Shown here: positions 46,321 to 57,200 of the stretch, in pieces
How the letters are laid out: each line of letters opens with the position of its first letter
Position numbering within the stretch: the stretch's first letter is position 1
Source of the DNA: Pantoea sp. AS-PWVM4
Lineage (GTDB): Bacteria > Pseudomonadota > Gammaproteobacteria > Enterobacterales > Enterobacteriaceae
NCBI RefSeq assembly: GCF_000468095.1
Contig: NZ_ASZC01000006.1
Coordinates: forward strand, 124,001 to 188,000
Direction: 5' to 3'
DNA: 64,000 nt
The notes under the pieces: generated by a model
Told to the model about the DNA's origin: nothing
The model's database searches: none
The model's input: the letters and a program-made list of their open reading frames with translations, nothing else
Position numbers and translations under genes: made by a program

Positions 46321-47640
46321 ATGACACAACATGAAAGCAGCACGGCGGTTTTACGAAAAAACAAGAAGGTGTTAATCGCCAGCCTGACAGGCAGTTCAAT
46401 CGAGTGGTTCGATTACTTCCTCTACGGCACGGCGGCGGCGCTGGTGTTTAACAAGATTTTTTTTCCAATGGTCGATCCGGTTATTGGCTTAATCCTTTCT
46501 TATCTTTCCTTTTCCCTCACCTTCTTTATCCGTCCGATTGGCGGTGTGTTGTTCGCCCATATTGGCGATCGTATCGGCCGGAAAAAAACGCTGGTGTTAA
46601 CGTTGTCGCTGATGGGCGGTGCGACCGTGATGATCGGATTGTTGCCCACCTATGACATGATCGGCATTTGGGCACCGGTGTTGCTTATTCTGATGCGCAT
46701 CATTCAGGGTATGGGCATTGGAGGTGAATGGGGTGGCGCGCTGCTGCTGGCCTATGAGTATGCACCGGCGAAACGCAAAGGCTTTTTTGGCAGCATTCCC
46801 CAGGCCGGTGTCACCATCGGGATGTTGATGGCGACCTTTATCGTCTCACTGATGACGCTTTTCAGTGAAGACGCATTTCTCTCCTGGGGATGGCGCATTC
46901 CGTTTTTATTAAGTTCTATCCTGGTATTCCTGGGGCTGTGGATCAGGAAAGATATCGACGAAACGCCCGACTTCAAACGCGTCAAACAAGCAGGCCAGGT
47001 TGCCAAAGCGCCTTTACGCGAGACGTTGAAGCATCACTGGCGTGAAGTGCTGATTGCCGCCGGGCTTAAAGTGGTGGAAACCGCACCTTTCTATATTTTC
47101 TCAACCTTTGTGGTGAGCTATGCCACAACGACATTGAGCTACCAAAAATCGCAAGCGCTGGAAGCGGTGACATTGGGTGCGCTGGTCGCCACTCTGATGA
47201 TTCCATTAATGGGGCTGCTATCCGACAAAATCGGTCGTCAGCGCATGTATGCGGTGAGCGTTTTCATGCTCGGGTTGTTTATCGTGCCCTGGTTTATGCT
47301 GCTGGATACCAAAACGACCTGGGGTATCGTGCTGGCGACGGTCATCGCCTTTGGTGTGCTTTGGGCGCCAGTAACGGCAGTGCTTGGTACGCTCTGTTCC
47401 GAAATTTTCAGCGCCAATGTTCGTTATACCGGGATTACCCTTGGCTACCAGCTTGGCGCAGCGCTGGCGGGTGGCACCGCACCGCTTATCGCGACCGGCC
47501 TGTTGGCAAAATATAACGGGGACTGGGTTCCGGTGGCCTGGTATCTGGCGGTTACCGTGGTGATTTCGCTGTTGGCGATATTCTGCGCCAGTCGGGTAAA
47601 ACGTGAAACCGTGATTCAGGCACAGACGCAACAACTCTAA
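46321..47640 (+). CDS. MFS transporter, metabolite:H+ symporter (MHS) type
   Basis: 439 residues from MTQHESSTAVLRKNKK; the frame is open 42 codons further upstream but without support. Twelve transmembrane helices are expected. The MHS signature is seen at the start (SSIEWFDYFLYGTAAALVFNKIFFP), and the loop 2-3 MFS motif is GDRIGRKKTLVL. A GGEWGGALLLAYEYAP stretch near 125-140 is typical of the shikimate/proline/citrate MHS group. Substrate not assignable. Single-gene transcription unit. Confidence 0.9.
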   Translation: MTQHESSTAVLRKNKKVLIASLTGSSIEWFDYFLYGTAAALVFNKIFFPMVDPVIGLILSYLSFSLTFFIRPIGGVLFAHIGDRIGRKKTLVLTLSLMGGATVMIGLLPTYDMIGIWAPVLLILMRIIQGMGIGGEWGGALLLAYEYAPAKRKGFFGSIPQAGVTIGMLMATFIVSLMTLFSEDAFLSWGWRIPFLLSSILVFLGLWIRKDIDETPDFKRVKQAGQVAKAPLRETLKHHWREVLIAAGLKVVETAPFYIFSTFVVSYATTTLSYQKSQALEAVTLGALVATLMIPLMGLLSDKIGRQRMYAVSVFMLGLFIVPWFMLLDTKTTWGIVLATVIAFGVLWAPVTAVLGTLCSEIFSANVRYTGITLGYQLGAALAGGTAPLIATGLLAKYNGDWVPVAWYLAVTVVISLLAIFCASRVKRETVIQAQTQQL

Positions 47641-47644
47641 TTAT

Positions 47645-47671
47645 CAATCGGCCAGCCTTTCTGGCCGATTG
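47645..47671 (+). terminator. Hairpin terminator after the MFS gene
   Basis: CAATCGGCCAG / CTGGCCGATTG, loop CCTTT, directly after the MFS stop. The following T content is low, so termination may be partial. Confidence 0.75.
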
Positions 47672-48116
47672 TTCACTCCTATCCAAATTCCCGCCTATAC
47701 TTCAGAAAAATTAACGCCAATTGTCTTGTTCACTGAACATTAACAAAATCCATTACCGCATTTCATCTGTCATGCGCTGGCATTAAAAATTGTTTCGAGC
47801 GTTAAGACAAATTCTGAATTTTGTCAAATTTGTGTGAGATTAATCACACAGGTGAAAAATCCGTAACTTGCAGAGGCTTAGAGATATTTCAGTGAGTTAC
47901 GAAAAGATGAACTGCGTGATTATTTCAGTTAACCGATATTAATTAATTTCAGGTCATAAGCAGAAGGAGAGTTATTTTGCTACCTTTTTTCAATCACAAA
48001 GATAAAACTCTTTTATTGAATTCGGCGTTTTAATAATCAGATTTCTCTCACTGTGTTTTAATGTATGTGATATATTCGCGAAAAATTCCCCCCCCTCCTT
48101 TTACAGGCCCCTGGTC
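47672..48116 (+). promoter_or_regulatory. Gene-free upstream region of the bcs operon with a CRP site
   Basis: 445 AT-rich bases. TGTGA-GATTAA-TCACA at 47833-47848 is a perfect CRP site, 269 bases before bcsO. A candidate -10 TATATT lies at 48071-48076 with a TGTGA just upstream and no good -35, as for an RpoS-type promoter. A run of eight C residues is at 48088-48095. No reading frame is supported. Confidence 0.55.
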
Positions 48117-48788
48117 ATGAAGAACTACGACGATTTGCAGCGTTTTAAGGAAAAAACGCAGACGCTGGATATCGCTTTTAAGGATATGTCCGGGCAAACG
48201 CAGGAAGCCGACCAGAGTCAGTGGGCGATTATCCGTCAGCTGGCTGCTGATGAAGATCAGGAAACGTTAGGCGGCGGCCAGCGTATCGATCTGCCGCAGC
48301 CACAGCCGATTCGCGGCAACGAATTCGATGCACCACCACAACAACCGCAGGTCGCGCCGGTCGCCAGTAGCGTACGGGGCTCGATTCTGGATAGCCTGGC
48401 AGCGACGCCAGCAGCGGGGGAGGCCCCGACAGCGGTGTCATCATTGTTCCCGCCAGCCCCGGCTAAACCCTCGCCTTCAGCCACACCTGTGGCACCGAAA
48501 GCCACTCATGTTGAGCGGCAGGCAACAACGTCGCTGTTTCCGCCCCCACCGCCCAAACCGGTTGAAGCGCCTGTGGCACCCGCTGTGGTGCCGGAGCCGG
48601 CAGTGGTTCCGGCACCGGTGGCCGTTGCACCGACCCCCGTTTTTGCTGCCCCAGTCGCACCGGCGCAACCCGCTGCGGCACCGTCACGCTTTGGCGCATT
48701 ATTCCGTTCGCGGCCAGCTGAGCCTGTGAACCTGTCGAAAGAGACATTACTGAAACCGTTACTGGAGAAGATTGCGCTATGCCGTTAG
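48117..48788 (+). CDS. bcsO: BcsO, proline-rich cellulose biosynthesis accessory protein
   Basis: 223 residues. A short polar N-terminal part with QAEADQSQWAIIRQLAAD-like helix leads into a long Pro/Ala/Val-rich region from about 75 to 210. Two similar blocks SLFPPAPAKP and SLFPPPPPKP stand near 108 and 140, and a third FGALFRSRPAEP near the end. No signal peptide. Its composition and position at the head of a bcsQ-A-B-C-D operon match BcsO of type I enterobacterial clusters. Molecular role unknown. It overlaps bcsQ by 10 bases. Confidence 0.85.
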   Translation: MKNYDDLQRFKEKTQTLDIAFKDMSGQTQEADQSQWAIIRQLAADEDQETLGGGQRIDLPQPQPIRGNEFDAPPQQPQVAPVASSVRGSILDSLAATPAAGEAPTAVSSLFPPAPAKPSPSATPVAPKATHVERQATTSLFPPPPPKPVEAPVAPAVVPEPAVVPAPVAVAPTPVFAAPVAPAQPAAAPSRFGALFRSRPAEPVNLSKETLLKPLLEKIALCR

Positions 48789-49579
48789 TTTGTGTGTGCT
48801 CGCCTAAAGGGGGAGTAGGGAAGACCACAATGGCAGCCAACCTGGCCTGGAGTCTGGCCCGCGCAGGCAGCAAAGTTTTGGCAATTGATTTTGACGTACA
48901 AAATGCGTTGCGCCTGCATTTTGGTGTGCCGCTGCATGATGGTCGCGGTTTTGTGGCGCGTTCCGAAGAACAAGCCGACTGGAGTCAGTCGATTCTCACC
49001 ACCGGCGGCAATATTTTTGTCATGCCATATGGCGAGGTCACGGAACAACAGCGCGAACGTTTTGAAGAGAACCTGAGTAAAGATCCGCATTTCCTGAAAC
49101 GCGGCCTGGATACGGTACTTAATTATCCCGGCCTGGTCATCATCGCGGATTTTCCGCCAGGGCCAGGTCCGGCGTTGAAGGCGATGACGGCACTTGCCGA
49201 TATGCATTTAGTGGTGATGCTGGCGGACACCGCTTCGGTGTCTTTACTGCCGCAAATTGAAAACGACCGCATGATTGGTCAGCCACTAAATAATAAACGT
49301 GGACACTATTTTGTGCTCAACCAGAGCGATAACCGCCGCAATATAAGCCGTGATGTCACCGCTTTTATGCAGCATCGTCTGGGTGACAATTTATTGGGTG
49401 TGGTGCACCGGGATGAAAGCGTCGCGGAAGCCAATGCGTCACAGCAATCTGTTTTTGATTTCAGCCCTGCATCTGCGGCAGCGTTTGATATTGAGCTGGT
49501 TGCCAAGCGTGTCTCCAATATTCTGAATATCTCCGTGGGCAACGGTGAAGTTCAGGCACCCATTCGCAGTCATTATTAA
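48779..49579 (+). CDS. bcsQ: BcsQ, ParA/MinD-like cellulose synthase localisation ATPase
   Basis: 266 residues. Deviant Walker A SPKGGVGKTT at 8-17, switch I-like DFDVQNALRLHFG near 40, and Walker B-like LVIIADFPPGPGPA near 122. In E. coli BcsQ is required for cellulose export and is found at the cell pole. The frame overlaps the end of bcsO, which suggests coupling. The next gene bcsA begins 51 bases later. Confidence 0.95.
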   Translation: MPLVCVCSPKGGVGKTTMAANLAWSLARAGSKVLAIDFDVQNALRLHFGVPLHDGRGFVARSEEQADWSQSILTTGGNIFVMPYGEVTEQQRERFEENLSKDPHFLKRGLDTVLNYPGLVIIADFPPGPGPALKAMTALADMHLVVMLADTASVSLLPQIENDRMIGQPLNNKRGHYFVLNQSDNRRNISRDVTAFMQHRLGDNLLGVVHRDESVAEANASQQSVFDFSPASAAAFDIELVAKRVSNILNISVGNGEVQAPIRSHY

Positions 49580-49630
49580 TAGCCTGGCATTGTCAGGCGA
49601 ATAATAACAACACAGCTCCGCAGGTGAATC

Positions 49631-51736
49631 ATGAGTAAACTCGCGTTTTACCTGCTGCTGCTGGTGCTTGCACCGGTCGCAGCGGTAATCATCATCACGC
49701 CGATGGATAGCCAGAAACAATATATCTTTGGCTTAATCAGCATTGGCATGCTGTTTTTAATGGGCTTAAGCAAAAGCCGTAAAATAACCGTGGTGATGGT
49801 CATCCTCTCCGCCCTGATGTCGACCCGCTATATCTGGTGGCGCACCACGGAGACGTTGCACTTTAATTCCGAGATTGAAGCCATTCTCGGTATCGGTTTA
49901 TATCTTGCCGAATTGTACGTCTGGCTGATCTTAATTCTGGGTTTCCTGCAAACCACCTGGCCATTAAAACGCACCATTGAACCGCTGCCGGAAGATACCA
50001 GCCTGTGGCCAACGGTCGATGTGTATGTGCCTTCTTATAATGAAAGCCTCGATGTGGTACGTGATACCGTTCTGGCGGCACAGTGTATTGATTACCCGCG
50101 CGACAAGCTGAAAATTTATTTGCTGGATGACGGCAAACGTAGTGAATTTGCCATGTTTGCGGCAGACGTCGGGGTCGGTTATATCACCCGTGACGACAAC
50201 CGCCATGCGAAAGCCGGTAACCTCAACCATGCGATGAAAATCACGAAAGGTGAGCTGATTTGCGTATTTGACTGTGACCACGTTGCCACCCGTACTTTCC
50301 TGCAAGCGACGGTGGGACCGTTCCTGAAAGATCCGAAGCTGGCGCTGTTGCAAACGCCACACTACTTCTACTCACCCGATCCGTTCGAACGTAACCTGCG
50401 CGCAGCGCGCAGCATCCCGAACGAAGGTTCGCTGTTCTACGGCCCGGTGCAGCAAGGCAACGATAACTGGAACGCGACCTTCTTCTGCGGTTCCTGTGCG
50501 GTGATTCGCCGTAGCGCGCTGGAGGAGATTGGCGGGTTTGCGGTGGAAACCGTTACCGAAGATGCCCACACCGCATTGAAAATGCAGCGTCTTGGCTGGG
50601 GTTCTGCCTTCCTGTCGATTCCACTGGCGGCTGGACTGGCGACCGAACGTCTGGGTCTGCACGTCATTCAGCGTACCCGCTGGGCGCGTGGCATGACGCA
50701 GATTTTCCGTGTCGATAACCCGCTGTTCGGGCGTGGTCTGAAGTGGCAGCAACGCCTGTGCTACCTCAACGCGATGTTGCACTTCCAGTTTGGTCTGCCG
50801 CGCGTGGCGTTCCTGACGGCACCGCTGGCGTATCTGCTGTTTAACCTCAACATCATTCACTCGTCGGCATCGTTGATTTTCGCTTACGTGCTGCCGCACC
50901 TGGTGATGTCGCTGTACGTCAACTCACGTATGAATGGCCGGTTTCGTTACACCTTCTGGGGTGAGATTTACGAAACGGTGATGTGTTTCCACCTGGTTAT
51001 CCCGACCATTTTGACCATGTTCTCGCCGAAACACGGTAAGTTCAACGTCACCGATAAAGGCGGGGTGCTGGATCAGGGCTTCTTCGATTTCCACATCGTG
51101 CGTCCGCATGTGATTGTGGCGGCGTTGCTGACGATAGGGATTGTGGCGGGTGTGGTGCGTGCCACCATGCATGATTACTTCGGGGTGGATCCTTACGTGA
51201 TTGCCCTTAACGTCGGCTGGGCGGTGTTCAGCCTGATTATCCTGATGGCGGCGATTGCCGTAGCGCGTGAAACCAAGCAGGTGCGTAAAACCATCCGTAT
51301 CGAAGTACAGATCCCGGCGATTATTCACTACGCCAGCGGTATCTCGTCGCGCACCATGACCAGCGACCTGTCGATGGGCGGCGCACAACTCGACGCGCCC
51401 GATGATCGTCATGAATACGATGAAATCGAAGAGATCGATCTGCTGCTGAAATCAGGTGCCATTACCATTCCGGTGAGCAAAATCTCCGGCGATGACGAAA
51501 CCATTCGTCTGCGTTTCGAAGCCATGCCGCTGTCGCGTCGCCGCGAACTGGTGCGTGTGGTGCTGGCGCGTGCCGATGCGTGGATTCAGCCGCAGTACAA
51601 GCAGGACAATCCGTTGTTGTCGCTCGGCACCATTGTGCGTACCGTTTTCGAGCTGTTCTGGCTGACATGGAAAGATCGTCGTAATAAGGGCAAGCAGGAG
51701 GCTCAGCCTGCCGTCAAAGAGGACAGCGCCGCATGA
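49631..51736 (+). CDS. bcsA: BcsA, cellulose synthase catalytic subunit
   Basis: 701 residues, inner membrane. GT2 motifs: DDG at 166-168, DCD at 214-216, TED at 309-311 and QRTRW at 347-351, the full set for processive synthesis of beta-1,4-glucan from UDP-glucose. The C-terminal PilZ domain has RKTIR at 552-556 and DLSMGG at 579-584, so activation by cyclic di-GMP is expected. N-terminal helices are at about 5-50 and 80-110, with further helices at 375-540. ATGA overlap with bcsB. Confidence 0.97.
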   Translation: MSKLAFYLLLLVLAPVAAVIIITPMDSQKQYIFGLISIGMLFLMGLSKSRKITVVMVILSALMSTRYIWWRTTETLHFNSEIEAILGIGLYLAELYVWLILILGFLQTTWPLKRTIEPLPEDTSLWPTVDVYVPSYNESLDVVRDTVLAAQCIDYPRDKLKIYLLDDGKRSEFAMFAADVGVGYITRDDNRHAKAGNLNHAMKITKGELICVFDCDHVATRTFLQATVGPFLKDPKLALLQTPHYFYSPDPFERNLRAARSIPNEGSLFYGPVQQGNDNWNATFFCGSCAVIRRSALEEIGGFAVETVTEDAHTALKMQRLGWGSAFLSIPLAAGLATERLGLHVIQRTRWARGMTQIFRVDNPLFGRGLKWQQRLCYLNAMLHFQFGLPRVAFLTAPLAYLLFNLNIIHSSASLIFAYVLPHLVMSLYVNSRMNGRFRYTFWGEIYETVMCFHLVIPTILTMFSPKHGKFNVTDKGGVLDQGFFDFHIVRPHVIVAALLTIGIVAGVVRATMHDYFGVDPYVIALNVGWAVFSLIILMAAIAVARETKQVRKTIRIEVQIPAIIHYASGISSRTMTSDLSMGGAQLDAPDDRHEYDEIEEIDLLLKSGAITIPVSKISGDDETIRLRFEAMPLSRRRELVRVVLARADAWIQPQYKQDNPLLSLGTIVRTVFELFWLTWKDRRNKGKQEAQPAVKEDSAA

Positions 51737-54252
51737 AAAATTTGACGCAAACGTTGCTGGCGAGTTCGCTGGCAACCGCGCTGCTGCTCGTGCCCGCCTG
51801 GGCGGAAACGCCAGCCACGGTAACGCAGGACAGCTCTGCACTGGGGCAAATTCCGCCACCGCAGGGCCTTGATAACAATGCCGATGCACAACTGAAAGAG
51901 GCGGCAGGTAGCACGCCTTATACCCCGGCGGAAACCACGCCAGCGGTCAGCGCACCGGCCGAGAATACGCCTGCGGTAGAAAATGATGCACCCGCCGCCG
52001 TCAGCGAGTCTCCGGCTCCGGCACCCGAGATGGTTCTGCCGACACCTGCTGCGGCCCCAGTGCCAGCGCCGGTCGTCGCCGCGCCGCTGAATCAGCCGGT
52101 CAGCACCGTGATTTCGGTGGCACAGATGGGCCAGAAGCAGGGCATCGTGTTAACCGGTGGTCAGTTGCAGTCCGGCATCGTGTTTACCCTGCCGGGTGAT
52201 GAGGTGATCACCAATGCGCGCCTCAACCTGTCGCTGCGTGTTTCTGCTGCACTGGCATCGCGTAATACTTCGCTGCAACTGATGTTGAACGGCCAGCCAT
52301 TGGGTACGTTGCCACTGGGTTCCACCGACAGCGATACCAGCGATTATCAGCTCGATATCCCGGCGGCGATGGTAGTGTCCAGCAACAACCTGAGTTTCAA
52401 AATCAACGATGCTGACAAGTTGTTGTGCGAGAAAGAGAGCGCGCAGCAATATCAGGTGACCATCCTGCCGAAAACCACGCTGAGCATGGAAGGCCAGCAG
52501 TTGAACATCGGCACCAGCCTGCGCAACTTCCCGCGTCCGTTTATCGATCCGCTGCGCATGACGCCTGCCAGCGTCACTATTGGCTTTGCCTCAAACGTGA
52601 CGCCGGATACCGTCAGCGCCGCTGCGCTGGTAGCGTCCTGGATGGGCATTCAGTCGGATTACCGTGGCATCCGCTTCCCGGTGGTACGCGGTGATTTGCC
52701 GGAGCACAACGGCATTCTGTTCGGCCATCCTGGCGATAAAATTGGTCCCCTGACTTTCCCGGCGGCCAACGGCCCGACCTTACAGATGGTCGATAACCCG
52801 CTCAACCCGGTGTACAAACTGCTGCTGGTGAGCGGTGCCGATGATACGCAACTGCGTCAGGCGGCCAATCGTCTGACGACCCAGCCGCTGACCACCGATG
52901 CCAGCAACCTGAATGTGCAGCCGCAGCCGATTGCGCTGCGTAAGCCGTATGACGCCCCGCGCTGGATCAATACCAGCCGTCCGGTACGTTTGAGCGAGCT
53001 GCTGCGTAAAGATCAAAGCCTGACCACCACCGGTATCTGGCACGATGCGTTGAGCGTGAACTTCCGCGCCGCGCCGGATCTGTTTATGTGGGATGGTGAC
53101 ACCATTCCGGTCAACCTGCACTATCGTTTCCCGTCCGAAAGCTGGATTGACGAGAACAATTCGTTCCTTAACGTGATGCTGAATGGCACCTTCCTGCGCA
53201 ACCTGACGGTCAATAAAGTCGGCCTGCTGGAGAGTGCCTGGCATCGTCTCGGTGGCGATGCGCGTCAGGAAAACTATGCGCTCAAGCTCGATCCTTATCT
53301 GATTTACGGTGACAACCAACTGTCGCTTTACTTCAACATCAAGCCGAAAGCGGATGCCCCTTGCGGCGTGTTGCTGAACAACAACATCAAGAGCCGCATT
53401 GAGGATGACTCGTCGATCGACCTGAGCCATACACGCCACTTCACCATGCTGCCGAATCTGTCGTACTTCGTCGGTGCTGCCTTCCCGTTCACACGTCTGG
53501 CTGACTTCTCGCAGACGGCGCTGTTGCTGCCGGAAAAACCAAGCGATGCCGAGATCTCCACGCTACTGGATATGGCAGCGCGTGCCGGTAACGCCACAGG
53601 CGTGCCGCTGGCGCAGAACCAGGTGTTATTCGGAATGCCGAATGGCGGCACTAACCTGTCGCGTCTGGAGCAGAGCGACCTGCTGGCGGTCAGTACCACG
53701 CAAAACACCACCTTTAACCAGGCGATGCTGGCGGGAACGCCGTATGAAACCAGCGGCAATACGCTGGGCGTGAAAGACCCCACCACCTGGGACAAGCTGC
53801 GCGGCTGGTTGATGGGCGACTGGTATCGTCAACAACTGGATGCCGATCGCTACTTCTCCTCCAACGAGGCGTGGCGCGGTTTTGTCAGCTATCGCTCGCC
53901 GTGGAACCCCGATCGCCTGGTGGTGATGACGGTGGCGACCAGCGATGACCAGTTACTGCGTCTGCACAACGATTTGAACTCGGCGCGTATCAACGCCGGT
54001 ATTCGTGGCGATACCGCCATCATCACCGATGAAAACGGTATCCGCAGCTTCCGCGTCGGGCCGCAGTTCCCGAGCGGTGAAATGCCCTGGTACATGATGG
54101 TGGTGTGGTATGCCAACCAGCACTCCGTGCTGATGGCGCTGGCCGCATTGCTGGTTTCAGCGCTGGTGGGCAGTGGTGCCTGGGTGATGCTGAGACGTCA
54201 TGCATGGCGACGTCTTAACCCGCAAGGTGATAGCAAGCCCGGCAAGAAGTAA
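51733..54252 (+). CDS. bcsB: BcsB, periplasmic cellulose synthase subunit
   Basis: 839 residues. Signal peptide to about 24 (LLLVPAWA). A Pro/Ala-rich stretch from about 45 to 112 is unusually long, then the BcsB fold with two carbohydrate-binding-like and flavodoxin-like parts (FPRPFIDPLRMTPASVTIGF near 250; WHDALSVNFRAAPDLFMW near 435). A C-terminal membrane anchor (HSVLMALAALLVSALVGSGAWVMLRR) docks on BcsA. It guides the glucan chain through the periplasm. Confidence 0.96.
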   Translation: MKNLTQTLLASSLATALLLVPAWAETPATVTQDSSALGQIPPPQGLDNNADAQLKEAAGSTPYTPAETTPAVSAPAENTPAVENDAPAAVSESPAPAPEMVLPTPAAAPVPAPVVAAPLNQPVSTVISVAQMGQKQGIVLTGGQLQSGIVFTLPGDEVITNARLNLSLRVSAALASRNTSLQLMLNGQPLGTLPLGSTDSDTSDYQLDIPAAMVVSSNNLSFKINDADKLLCEKESAQQYQVTILPKTTLSMEGQQLNIGTSLRNFPRPFIDPLRMTPASVTIGFASNVTPDTVSAAALVASWMGIQSDYRGIRFPVVRGDLPEHNGILFGHPGDKIGPLTFPAANGPTLQMVDNPLNPVYKLLLVSGADDTQLRQAANRLTTQPLTTDASNLNVQPQPIALRKPYDAPRWINTSRPVRLSELLRKDQSLTTTGIWHDALSVNFRAAPDLFMWDGDTIPVNLHYRFPSESWIDENNSFLNVMLNGTFLRNLTVNKVGLLESAWHRLGGDARQENYALKLDPYLIYGDNQLSLYFNIKPKADAPCGVLLNNNIKSRIEDDSSIDLSHTRHFTMLPNLSYFVGAAFPFTRLADFSQTALLLPEKPSDAEISTLLDMAARAGNATGVPLAQNQVLFGMPNGGTNLSRLEQSDLLAVSTTQNTTFNQAMLAGTPYETSGNTLGVKDPTTWDKLRGWLMGDWYRQQLDADRYFSSNEAWRGFVSYRSPWNPDRLVVMTVATSDDQLLRLHNDLNSARINAGIRGDTAIITDENGIRSFRVGPQFPSGEMPWYMMVVWYANQHSVLMALAALLVSALVGSGAWVMLRRHAWRRLNPQGDSKPGKK

Positions 54253-54263
54253 GGATAAAAATA

Positions 54264-57200
54264 ATGAAAAAACATCTGATAAGCGCCGGTATTCGCCATG
54301 CCCTGATTCTGGGTGGGGCACTGACTCTCTCTCAGCCGCTGCTGGCGGCGGAGAGCACCAACCCTGCGTTACAAGCGCTGTTCGATCAGGCGGCTTACTG
54401 GCACCAGAAAGCGCATGACGATTTAGCCCAGGCCTCGCTGCAAAAAGTGCTGATGGTGGAACCCAATAACACCCAGGCGCTGTACCTGCTGGCGTTATAT
54501 GCCCAGCAAAGTGGCGATAACGTGGGCGCCGCGCAATGGCGCGCCCGCCTGAACCAGGTGTCGCCCAACGATGCGCATCTGACGGAGCTTGATAACGCTC
54601 GCCAGCTGCAAAGTATCCCGCAGTCACAGTTGTCACTGGCGCGTCAGCAGGCGCGCAGTGGCAACATCGCCGCAGCTTTGCAAACCTGGCGCAATACCTT
54701 TAGCGGCAATGAGCCGCCGCCGAGTGTCGCTGCCGAATATTATCTGACAATGGCCGGTGACCGATCGATGCTACCGCAGGCGGTCGAAGCGTTGCGTCAA
54801 TTCTCCGCCGAACATCCGCAGGATACCGGGGCCAAACTGGCGCTGGGTAAGGCAATGACGTACCAGGAATCGACACGTCGCGAAGGTATCGATCTGCTGG
54901 CGACGATGGCCGATGGCAACAAAGATGCTGACCGTTCGCTGCGCCAGGCGCTGCTGTGGCTTGGCCCGCAGGCTTCTGATGCGTCGTTGTATCAGACCTG
55001 GCAGCAACGCCATCCGCAGGACAACACGGTGATGGATTATTACCGTAAAAATGTCGGCGGCGCGGAGAAAGGGGCTGGCTTTACGGCCCTGAACAGCGGC
55101 GATGTCAGCAGCGCCCAGAACAACTTCCAGAAAGTGTTGCAGGCCAACCCGCAGGATGCCGATGCGCTGGCCGGTATGGGTTACGTGGCGCAGCGCGCCG
55201 GACGTTATTCTGAAGCGGCTGATTACCTGACGCGCGCTGCGCAGTTGGGCGGGGATCAGAGCGAACAGCGCCAGAAACAGGCGGCTGATGCCCGTTTCTA
55301 TGCGCAACTGGCAACGGCCCAGCAGGCACTGAAGAATGGCGACAGCGCTCAGGCGCTGGCGTTGAGCGAGCCACTGACTCAGGCTGAAGGCGAGAAAGGC
55401 ACTTCAGCCAAATTATTCCGCGCAGATGTGCTGCGTCGTACCAATCAGTTACCGCAGGCGGAGCAAACTTACCGTTCGATCCTGCAAAGCGAGCCGGATA
55501 ACCGTAACGCGAAAGAAGGGTTGTTTTACGTGCTGCGTCAGCAGAATCGTAGCGCCGAAGCCAATACGTTGTTGGCCTCGCTGCCGGACAGCGTGCGTCA
55601 GAGCGTGGCACCGCGCGGCAGCAGCACCGATCCAATCCGCCAGCAGGCGAAGCGTGAGCTGGCGGCAGGTAACAATGCTGCGGCGATTGCCACCCTGCAA
55701 CAGGGCATCGCGCGTAACCCTAACGATGGCTGGCTGCGTCTCGATCTGGCGCGCATCTATCGTGGTCAGGGCGATAGCATGATGGCGGCGAATATTATGC
55801 AGCCGACCATGCGTACCGGTGCCAGCACCAATGAACTCTACGCCGGTGCGTTGAATGCCAGCGAAAGCGGTGCCTGGCAACAGGCCAGCCTGCTGCTGGC
55901 GCGCATTCCCAACAGCAGCAAAAGCAGCGACATGCGTGAACTGGCGCAACGCGTGAACTTTAACCTGCAAATGAACACCGCCGATCAGTATCTGGCACAG
56001 GGTTCGAATGCCGCAGCAGCGAATACGCTGCGCGCGCTGGCGTCGAATCCGCCAGCGAATCCGGTGGACGCGGGTAATCTGGCGCAGAAACTGGCGAAAG
56101 CGGGTGACCTCACCACCGCGGTGTCCGTGGTGCGTAGCAATATGCAGCGCGGCGTGCAGGGCAACGCCGGCGATTACGCTGCGCAGGTGGCGGTCCTCAA
56201 TCAGGCCGGTTTGACCACCGAAGCGCAGAGCTTCCTCAGCAGCCCGGAATTGCAGGCACGCAGTACGCCGACGCAGTTGGCCGGTATTCGCAACGGCTAC
56301 GTTATCAACGAAGTGGATCGCCTGCGTGAGCAGAAACAATACGCCGCCGCTTATGACAAACTGGTGGGGGCGCTGCAACACGATCCGCAGAACCGCGATC
56401 TGATGTTCGCGATGGCGCGTCTGTACCAATCCGGCAAGATGAACAAAGAAGCGGGCGTGGTGTATGACTACCTGATGACCCAGGACACCCCGACCCAGGA
56501 TGCGCGTGAAGGGGCGATCAATGTGGCGCTGGCACAGAACGATGTGCAGAAAGCCAATACCCTGACGCGTGGCCTGCGTAATGAGCAAACGCCGGACCGT
56601 CTGCTGTTGCTGGCGCGAGTGGCGGAAGCCAACGGTGAGCACAGCCAGGCGATGAGTTATCTGCGCACCGCCCGCGGCCAGTTGATTGGCTTGCAGGGTG
56701 CACAAACCGGCAGCGTACCGACCGTGGGTGGTCTGGCGTTGGCGGATAACCCGTTTATCAACCGCAGCACCTCACCGGTAGGGCGCACGCCTTCCAGCTA
56801 CGGTACGGTGATGCCGTGGCAATCCTCGCCGGATGTCACCAGCAGCGCCAGTGGCGTAACGCTGGCGAGCAATACCCCGGCGGTGCAGCAGAGCCGTACA
56901 CTGAAGCAGATCGACGATATGATGGACGATTTGCAGGAGAAAACCGGCACCTGGACTCAGGGCCAGTTGCAGGTACGTGGACGTGATGGCGAATCGGGGC
57001 TGAGTAAGTTGACCGAAGCCAAAGCACCGCTGACCTTCTCCACCGTGCCGTTTGGTGATTCGCGCTTCGACTTTACCATGACGCCGATTTCCCTGTCGGC
57101 GGGCAGTGCCGCGGGCGATGCCTGGCGTCGTTTCGGTACTAACGCGCTGATTCAGGGCGGCGTGGTTGCGGCGGGTGATGCTGAAGTCACCGATGTGCCT

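Noticed and set aside
48088..48095. Run of eight C residues before bcsO as a phase-variation tract
   Set aside because: It is outside any coding frame and is not placed between promoter elements; one tract alone is weak evidence.
55449..56705. Open frame of 418 codons on the minus strand opposite bcsC
   Set aside because: Antisense shadow of the TPR region, rich in His/Arg from reversed codon bias.
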